From the NCBI GenBank assembly GCA_964534275.1, contig CAZHQG010000015.1, forward strand, positions 17,684 to 81,683: DNA of 64,000 nt. Direction: 5' to 3'. The DNA is from HRBIN30 sp964534275. Lineage in GTDB: Bacteria; Desulfobacterota; Binatia; HRBIN30. The notes under the pieces were generated by a model. The model had not been told where the DNA came from, ran no database searches, and worked only from the letters and a program-made list of their open reading frames with translations. The translations under genes and the position numbers were made by a program. Positions 58,915-64,000 of the stretch are shown here, piece by piece (within the stretch, counting starts at the first letter, position 1; each line of letters starts with the position of its first letter).

Positions 58915-60012
58915 ATGGAACAGGAAATCCTCCTGCTGGTTGCTGGCTTTTTTAGCGCACTCGGCGCTGGGTGGGTGATCCTCCGCTGGCGCAAGTCGCG
59001 TGGAGCGGAACCTGCCCGCCGGTCAAGGACCGGCCCGATGCCACCCGCCGCGGCTTCAACCCTAGCGAGTGCGCTCAAACGGACGCGCGACCGCCTCCAG
59101 CAGGTGTTTCAGGGACCGGCTGCCAGTCACGAGTTCCTGCACTCGCTCGAGGAAGCGCTCATTGCGGCCGATGTGGGTATGGCCATGACCAGCAGAATCT
59201 TGAGCGCTGTGTCAGCCCGTGTTGGGACCCGCCCCACTGCTGAGGAGATTCGAGAGGCATTGGCCGAGGAGCTTGTGCGGGTTTTGTCGGTGGAGAATCG
59301 ATGGAAAGGGTCCACGACGGGGAAGCCGCACGTGATCGTCGTCGTTGGGGTGAATGGCGTAGGAAAGACCACTTCGATTGCGAAGCTGGCATCGTGGTAC
59401 CGCCGTAAGGGAAGCCGCGTGCTGTTGGTGGCTGCCGATACGTTCCGGGCGGCAGCCGCTGAACAGCTTTCGACGTGGGCGGAGAGAATCGGTGTGGATT
59501 GCATCCGGCACCAAGCTGGCGCGGACCCGGCAGCGGTCGTGTTCGACGGAATGCGGGCGGCGCACAGTAGGGACGTGGACGTCGTGATCATCGACACCGC
59601 GGGGCGTATGCACTCGAAGCAGAATTTGGTCCAGGAATTGGCGAAGATCGTGCGCACTGTAGAGCGGCAGCTCGGTGGCGGGAGCATGGAAGTACTGCTG
59701 GTCATCGACGCAACAATGGGCCAAAACGCTTTGGAACAGGCGAAGGTGTTTTCCCAATCGTTGCCGGTTTCCGGGGTGTGCCTCACCAAGTTGGACGGAA
59801 CGGCAAAGGGCGGGGTGGTCGTGGGAATTGCCAACGCTCTTGGCTTGCCGGTGCGCTTCGTGGGCTTTGGCGAGTCCTTGGAGGACTGGGATGAGTTCCG
59901 ACCCGAAGAGTTTGTTCGTGCTCTCCTTGGCGAGGGTGGGGTGGAAAACGAGGCTCGAAGCGGATCGAAGGACAGAGGGAGAACGCAGGAGTCCGCAGCA
60001 TCCACCGCTTAG
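58915..60012 (+). CDS. ftsY: Signal recognition particle receptor FtsY
   Basis: 365 residues. An N-terminal transmembrane helix (ILLLVAGFFSALGAGWVIL) replaces the long acidic A domain of E. coli. The N domain (about 50-125) and G domain follow: VVGVNGVGKTTSIAKLASW (about 143-161, G1), VAADTFRAAAAEQLSTWA, DTAGRMHSKQNLVQEL (G3) and TKLDGTAKGG (G4). The targeting GTPase at the membrane docks SRP-ribosome complexes. A hairpin terminator follows at 60092. Confidence 0.97.
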   Translation: MEQEILLLVAGFFSALGAGWVILRWRKSRGAEPARRSRTGPMPPAAASTLASALKRTRDRLQQVFQGPAASHEFLHSLEEALIAADVGMAMTSRILSAVSARVGTRPTAEEIREALAEELVRVLSVENRWKGSTTGKPHVIVVVGVNGVGKTTSIAKLASWYRRKGSRVLLVAADTFRAAAAEQLSTWAERIGVDCIRHQAGADPAAVVFDGMRAAHSRDVDVVIIDTAGRMHSKQNLVQELAKIVRTVERQLGGGSMEVLLVIDATMGQNALEQAKVFSQSLPVSGVCLTKLDGTAKGGVVVGIANALGLPVRFVGFGESLEDWDEFRPEEFVRALLGEGGVENEARSGSKDRGRTQESAASTA

Positions 60013-60091
60013 TTGCTGCGTCAAAAGCGGCCAGCGCAAACTTCAGAAGGGTTTACGGTTCGGTCCTTCGTTTTACTTTTATTTGGGGCTG

Positions 60092-60131
60092 ATTGCCTGG
60101 GCTCGGGCGCTTCGCGCCAAGGCAATTTTTG
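60092..60131 (+). terminator. Probable rho-independent terminator after ftsY
   Basis: Outer stem ATTGCC (60092-60097) with GGCAAT (60121-60126), inner GGCGC-TTC-GCGCC, then TTTTG. The internal loop is asymmetric, so strength is uncertain. It also lies just before the folate cyclo-ligase start. Confidence 0.5.
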
Positions 60132-60147
60132 TTATAGGCTCAACACT

Positions 60148-60804
60148 ATGTCTTCTGAGCAAGCTTGCAGCCGAGACCTTGGCGCAACCAAGCTAGCCCC
60201 GGAGGGAACGCATGGGGCCGGGTTGAAACAGGTTTTGCGGCAATCGCTTCGTGCGGAGCGACGCCAGCTCACGGGCACATTGCAGTCTGCCTTGTGGGGG
60301 GATCTGGTAGCCTGGCGCGCGGCAGAAGACCCCGCCTTTGCGCAGGCGGAAGCCGTGCTGTTGTACCTTGCGCACGAAAATGAAGTGCCCACCACTTGGC
60401 TAATCCATAAAGCTGCGGCGCGGGGGCTCCTCATTTTGCTACCACGCCGGGTTGGCGACGAATGGAAACCAGCGTCGTGGTTGCCTGGAACACCGCTGTA
60501 CCGCAGCACGGCAGGAATCTGGGAACCGACTTCGGAGCCCTTTGAGGTAAGGCAAAAACGGATTCTCGCGTTCGTTCCGGTTGTTGCATGGGATATGAAA
60601 GGCGCGCGTCTGGGGCGTGGCGCCGCTGCTTACGATCGTATGTTGTTTGGACTGCGGGAACGGGGGAACGCGCTCACCGTAGTCGGCTTAGGTTATGAGT
60701 TTCAGCGGTCGGCGATGCTCCCGGTTGATCCTTGGGATGTGAGGTTGGATCAGTTGATTACGGAGCGCCGAAAATTGCGGTTTCGGGGGCGGGCAGGGGA
60801 CTAA
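60148..60804 (+). CDS. 5-formyltetrahydrofolate cyclo-ligase
   Basis: 218 residues from ATG 60148 (the upstream extension to 60013 overlaps the terminator). Family signatures: LRQSLRAERRQL near the N-terminus, LLYLAHENEVPTTWLIHKA and the ATP/Mg region VVAWDMKGARLGRGAAAYDRML, in which G-x-G-x-x-Y-D is the conserved motif. Converts 5-formyl-THF to 5,10-methenyl-THF. Upstream of rny by 18 bases; in many bacteria ygfA is next to 6S RNA, which I do not find here. Confidence 0.9.
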   Translation: MSSEQACSRDLGATKLAPEGTHGAGLKQVLRQSLRAERRQLTGTLQSALWGDLVAWRAAEDPAFAQAEAVLLYLAHENEVPTTWLIHKAAARGLLILLPRRVGDEWKPASWLPGTPLYRSTAGIWEPTSEPFEVRQKRILAFVPVVAWDMKGARLGRGAAAYDRMLFGLRERGNALTVVGLGYEFQRSAMLPVDPWDVRLDQLITERRKLRFRGRAGD

Positions 60805-60822
60805 GGAAAGGAGTTCAGGAGC

Positions 60823-62382
60823 GTGGAAGCGTATCTGTTAAGTGCATTGGTCGTTCTTGGAGTCGTCACGGTCGTCGTGATCGAGATCGTTCGGCTAAAG
60901 CGGTTGCAAGGCAGCCGTGGAGTGGACGTTGGGGAAGCGCAGCGGCGGGTGGAGCAAGCGAAGGCGGAAGCCGAAGCGATTTTGCGTGATGCCGAACTGC
61001 GGCGGAAGGAACTCTTGTTACAGGCCCAGGAGGAGGCGGAGCGCGAGTCCAAAGAGCTGCACCGCGAGTTGCAAGCGTTGCAAAAAAGGTTGGCCCAGCG
61101 GGAGGAAACGCTCGACCGGCGCAATGAACAACTAGAACGGCGAGATGCTGAATTGGACCGACGGGAGGAGCGACTCCGGCAGAGGGAGGCGGAACTCGAT
61201 CAGCGTAAAACGCAATACGAAGAACTGGTACAGCGGGCCCACCAACAGTTGGAACAGGTTGCCGGTCTCACTCGCGACGAGGCCAAGCAAATGCTCGTAG
61301 AGCAAATTGCCGAGGAAGCTCGGCACGATGCGGCGCGTCGTGTACGGCTGATCGAGGAGGAAGCGCGCGCGGAAGCCGAGCGCCGCGCTAAGAAAATCAT
61401 CTCCATCGCGATCGAGCGGCTGGCGGGAGACTTCGTCGCCGAGAGAACGGTTTCCGTAATCCACTTACCAAACGAAGAGATGAAGGGGCGCATTATCGGG
61501 CGCGAAGGCAGGAACATTCGAGCCATCGAAGCCGCTACGGGCGTGGATTTGATCATCGATGATACTCCGGAATCCGTAATTGTGTCCTGTCACAACCCGA
61601 TTCGCCGGGAAATCGCTCGGATTGCGTTGGAGAAGCTTATTTCCGACGGGCGTATTCACCCCGGCCGAATTGAAGAGGTGGTGCGACGCGCAGAGCAAGA
61701 ACTGGAGGAGAGTATTCGCGAGGCTGGTCAGAAAGCCTTGCTCGAGGTGGGCGTGCACGGGGTTCATCCAGAATTAGTCAAGTTGCTCGGTATGCTGAAG
61801 TACCGGTACAGCTACGCTCAAAATGTGTTGGCCCACTCGATCGAAGCTGCGTTCATTTGTGGTGCGATGGCTGCAGAGCTCGGCCTGAACGAAGATCAGG
61901 CTCGTCGGGCGGCGCTGCTGCACGACATAGGCAAGGCGCTCACGCACGAGGTGGAGGGGTCGCACGCAATTATCGGCGCTGATATCGCGCGGCGATACGG
62001 AGAGTCGGCCAAAATCGTCAATGCCATCGCGGCCCATCACGAGGAAGTGAAGGCAGAGACGATTTTGGCTCCTTTGGTCGATGCGGCGGACGCGCTATCG
62101 GGCGCACGGCCGGGTGCCAGACGTGAGATGCTAGAGAGCTACGTGAAGCGGCTTGAGGATTTGGAGCGCATTACGAACTCATTTAAGGGGGTCGAAAAGT
62201 CGTTTGCAGTTCAAGCGGGCCGCGAGATCCGCATCATCGTGGAGCCACGGACTGTGACGGACGATTTGGTTCCAGTGTTGGCTCGGGACATCGCGCGGAA
62301 GATCGAGAACGAAATGACCTATCCTGGACAAATCAAAGTTACGGTAATTCGGGAAACACGCGCGAGCGACGTAGCACGTTAA
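60823..62382 (+). CDS. rny: Ribonuclease Y
   Basis: 519 residues from GTG 60823 with AAAGGAG upstream. Membrane anchor (YLLSALVVLGVVTVVVIEIV), a long coiled coil (about 35-190, Arg/Glu/Gln-rich), the KH domain (about 210-275, GRIIGREGRNIRAIEAATGVD) and an HD phosphohydrolase domain with AALLHDIGKAL (about 363-373). Endonuclease that starts mRNA decay at the membrane. Presence of both RNase Y and an RNase G/E-type enzyme in one window is notable. Confidence 0.97.
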   Translation: MEAYLLSALVVLGVVTVVVIEIVRLKRLQGSRGVDVGEAQRRVEQAKAEAEAILRDAELRRKELLLQAQEEAERESKELHRELQALQKRLAQREETLDRRNEQLERRDAELDRREERLRQREAELDQRKTQYEELVQRAHQQLEQVAGLTRDEAKQMLVEQIAEEARHDAARRVRLIEEEARAEAERRAKKIISIAIERLAGDFVAERTVSVIHLPNEEMKGRIIGREGRNIRAIEAATGVDLIIDDTPESVIVSCHNPIRREIARIALEKLISDGRIHPGRIEEVVRRAEQELEESIREAGQKALLEVGVHGVHPELVKLLGMLKYRYSYAQNVLAHSIEAAFICGAMAAELGLNEDQARRAALLHDIGKALTHEVEGSHAIIGADIARRYGESAKIVNAIAAHHEEVKAETILAPLVDAADALSGARPGARREMLESYVKRLEDLERITNSFKGVEKSFAVQAGREIRIIVEPRTVTDDLVPVLARDIARKIENEMTYPGQIKVTVIRETRASDVAR

Positions 62383-62546
62383 TGCGCAACAATGTTTCTA
62401 CGTGTTTCCCTGCACGGGTGTGCTTGTCGTCCGGAGAGGTTCTCTAGGGCAGCTAGCGCTGGCAGATTGGTCCGGATCGTGCAGAGATGTTTGGGCAGCC
62501 AACCGTACCCGTGTTTTAACGTGGCGAAGGAATCCGGAGGAAGGCG

Positions 62547-63767
62547 GTGGATCCGGCGGAAGAGCAGTTGACCCTGTTGAGAGAGCACGCGGTAGACGTG
62601 ATCCCGGAGCACGAATTCGCAGAGAAGCTGCGTTCCGGGCGCCCGTTGCGGGTGAAATTTGGCGCCGACCCGTCAGCACCCGATCTGCACTTAGGCCACG
62701 TGGTGGTATTGCGGAAACTTCGGCAGTTCCAGGATCTCGGGCACCACGTGATTTTTCTGATCGGCGATTTTACCGCGAGGATTGGCGATCCCACAGGGCG
62801 TTCGGAAACGCGGCGCCCGTTGTCCAGGGAAGAGGTTGCGCGCAATGCGCAGACGTACCGGGAACAAGTATTTAAGATCTTGGATCCCACCCGTACGGAG
62901 GTGCGGTACAACTCCGAATGGATGGAGCCCATGCGAGCGGCGGACTTCGTCAAGCTTTGCGCGACCTATACGGTTGCCCGGATGTTGGAGCGCGACGACT
63001 TCGCCAAGCGATATCGCAGTGGGCAGCCCATTGGAATTCACGAGTTTCTTTACCCGTTGATCCAAGGATACGATTCGGTTGCGTTGCAAGCAGACGTGGA
63101 GGTAGGGGGAACGGACCAACGGTTCAATCTGCTCGTGGGGCGAGAAATCCAGCGCGCGTACGGCCAAGAGCCGCAGGTGGTGATGACGTTGCCGTTACTC
63201 GAGGGGACCGACGGCGTGCAGAAGATGAGCAAATCCCTCGGTAATGCGATCGGTATCACGGAACCTCCAGAGGAAATTTTTGGCAAGGTCATGTCGATTT
63301 CCGATGAGTTGATGCTCAAGTACTACGAACTTTTGATCTCGGGGGAGGCTGCCCGAGTTCGGGAACAACTGCGTGCCGGGACGTTGCACCCGATGGAGGC
63401 GAAGAAGCGGTTGGCACGGCAGCTCGTCGAAATGTTTTGGAGCAAGGAGGCAGCCGCGGTTGCAGAGCGAAAGTTTGAAGATCGATTCCAGCGAAGGCAA
63501 ATTGCCGAGGACGTGCCTTCCTTTGCCTGGCCCGAGGACTGCGAGCAGCAAGTGCCGGTGTGGCGAGCGCTCGTGCTCATGGGGTTCGCGTCGTCGAATA
63601 GCGAAGCTCGCCGGCTCATTGCGCAGGGCGCGGTGAGGGTGAACGGACAGCGCGTAAAAACGGTGCACGCGGCAATTACCCGAGGCGATGGCCACGTGGT
63701 TGTGCAGGTTGGGTCGCGGCGGGTGGGGAAACTTGAGAAAGCGGAAAAATTAGTGGATGCCCCTTGA
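62547..63767 (+). CDS. tyrS: Tyrosyl-tRNA synthetase
   Basis: 406 residues from GTG 62547 (GGAGG upstream). Class I signatures HLGH (about 48-51, in DLHLGHVVVLRKL) and KMSKS (about 227-231). QGYDSVALQADVEVGGTDQRFN is the tyrosine-recognition and TyrRS class region. C-terminal S4 RNA-binding domain (about 343-400, SNSEARRLIAQGAVRVNGQ). Its stop codon lies within the -35 box of the rRNA promoter. No T-box leader is seen upstream. Confidence 0.97.
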   Translation: MDPAEEQLTLLREHAVDVIPEHEFAEKLRSGRPLRVKFGADPSAPDLHLGHVVVLRKLRQFQDLGHHVIFLIGDFTARIGDPTGRSETRRPLSREEVARNAQTYREQVFKILDPTRTEVRYNSEWMEPMRAADFVKLCATYTVARMLERDDFAKRYRSGQPIGIHEFLYPLIQGYDSVALQADVEVGGTDQRFNLLVGREIQRAYGQEPQVVMTLPLLEGTDGVQKMSKSLGNAIGITEPPEEIFGKVMSISDELMLKYYELLISGEAARVREQLRAGTLHPMEAKKRLARQLVEMFWSKEAAAVAERKFEDRFQRRQIAEDVPSFAWPEDCEQQVPVWRALVLMGFASSNSEARRLIAQGAVRVNGQRVKTVHAAITRGDGHVVVQVGSRRVGKLEKAEKLVDAP

Positions 63768-63792
63768 CGGGCTCCGGCACGTTCCATATATA
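63764..63792 (+). promoter_or_regulatory. rRNA operon promoter (sigma-70 type)
   Basis: TTGACG (63764-63769), a 17-base spacer and TATATA (63787-63792), followed by a GC-rich discriminator. The -35 box overlaps the tyrS stop codon (TGA at 63765-63767). Transcription would start near 63799, about 150 bases before 16S. Confidence 0.75.
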
Positions 63793-63900
63793 CAGCCGTC
63801 GCCGCTTGGAGCGGACGGTCTTTGAAAACTAGGCAGTGACACGCCAAATTCGGCGCTCTCCTCAAAAGGGAGACGTTGGATTTGTCAGCTAAGGATCCCC

Positions 63901-63952
63901 GTTGAATTCCGAGTGCTCTGCGAGTTCTTCTCGAAGAGCACAACAATTCAAC
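63901..63952 (+). other. 16S leader processing stem
   Basis: Nested inverted repeats GTTGAATT (63901-63908) with AATTCAAC (63945-63952) and GTGCTCT (63913-63919) with AGAGCAC (63935-63941). The leader also contains TCTTTGAAAACT (63820-63831), a common pre-16S boxA-like element. The hairpin closes just at the expected 16S 5' end and probably guides its maturation. Confidence 0.6.
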
Positions 63953-64000
63953 TGGAGAGTTTGATCCTGGCTCAGAACGAACGCTGGCGGCGTGCCTAAC
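63949..64000 (+). rRNA. rrs: 16S ribosomal RNA (5' fragment)
   Basis: The universal 27F target AGAGTTTGATCCTGGCTCAG begins at 63956, which places the mature 5' end near 63949. The conserved GAACGCTGGCGGCGTGCCTAA follows to the window edge. Only about 52 bases are present. Confidence 0.97.

Noticed and set aside
60013..60147. 6S RNA or tmRNA before the folate cyclo-ligase gene
   Set aside because: 6S RNA is common before ygfA, and GGGGCTGATT resembles a tmRNA start, but the stretch is only 135 bases and is explained by a terminator hairpin.
62383..62546. T-box leader before tyrS
   Set aside because: No T-box sequence (AGGGTGGNACCGCG) or specifier stem is seen, and no terminator is present.
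1..64000. tRNA genes, insertion sequences, prophage or integron features
   Set aside because: No T-loop GGTTCGANTC in a cloverleaf context, no transposase or integrase frame and no terminal repeats were seen; I could not run tRNAscan.

Overview
This is a GC-rich bacterial chromosome segment that ends inside the first bases of a 16S rRNA gene. The best lineage guess is a Binatota/Desulfobacterota-type (former deltaproteobacterial) organism. The grounds are secreted proteins with Cys-bounded dockerin-like EF-hand pairs and Thr/Pro stalks, tandem ArsA-like ATPases, a lone MaoC/enoyl-CoA-hydratase acyl-CoA chemistry, and the order smc - ftsY - folate cyclo-ligase - rny - tyrS - rRNA operon. The lineage is inference; a search with the 16S rRNA gene that starts at the right edge would settle it. 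Coding density is high, with many 1-4 nt stop/start overlaps. One 100-N scaffold gap lies at 7218-7317.

Layout. 1-8 kb is an envelope/secreted region: a D-Ala-D-Ala carboxypeptidase homologue that has lost all three catalytic motifs, a membrane-anchored HEAT-repeat protein, a lipocalin-like protein, a seven-repeat FG-GAP propeller with a dockerin-like tail, a cohesin-like/dockerin-like protein, and a Pro/Thr-rich protein with a C-terminal sorting signal. 8-18.5 kb holds fabF, two adjacent ArsA/Get3-like ATPases, a small ribbon-helix-helix protein, a tandem-MaoC hydratase, a methyltransferase, a slipin, an Xaa-Pro aminopeptidase and a ThiO-like oxidase. 18.5-24.8 kb holds a dienelactone hydrolase, lipB-lipA, a GST, a peroxide-stress module (rubrerythrin, DUF3501, Fur/PerR), a cupredoxin-like lipoprotein and a PuuD-like membrane protein. 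25-34 kb carries a rhodanese-MoeB/ThiF protein with a ThiS/MoaD carrier, an enoyl-CoA hydratase, and an AsnC-type regulator abutting gltB-gltD.

34-41 kb: a GT39 glycosyltransferase interrupted by a frameshift, a single-chain EtfB-EtfA fusion, a cyclase-family lipoprotein, an XRE regulator, then a c-di-AMP (ydaO/yuaA-type) riboswitch in front of an RlpA-family wall protein and a UspA protein. 41-52 kb: a protein with two homologous domains separated by a ~420-residue Thr/Pro/Ser stalk, KorAB 2-oxoacid:ferredoxin oxidoreductase, RNase G/E overlapping a TIGR03960-type B12/radical-SAM protein, and an HNH protein. 52-64 kb: an 885-residue protein that looks like two fused copies of the archaeal-type (class V) fructose-1,6-bisphosphate aldolase/phosphatase fold with complementary loss of motifs, then smc, ftsY, folate cyclo-ligase, rny, tyrS and the rRNA operon promoter, leader and 16S start.

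The observations most worth following up are the double FBPA/P protein, the c-di-AMP riboswitch-RlpA unit, the catalytically dead PBP5 homologue, the EtfBA fusion and the duplicated stalk protein.
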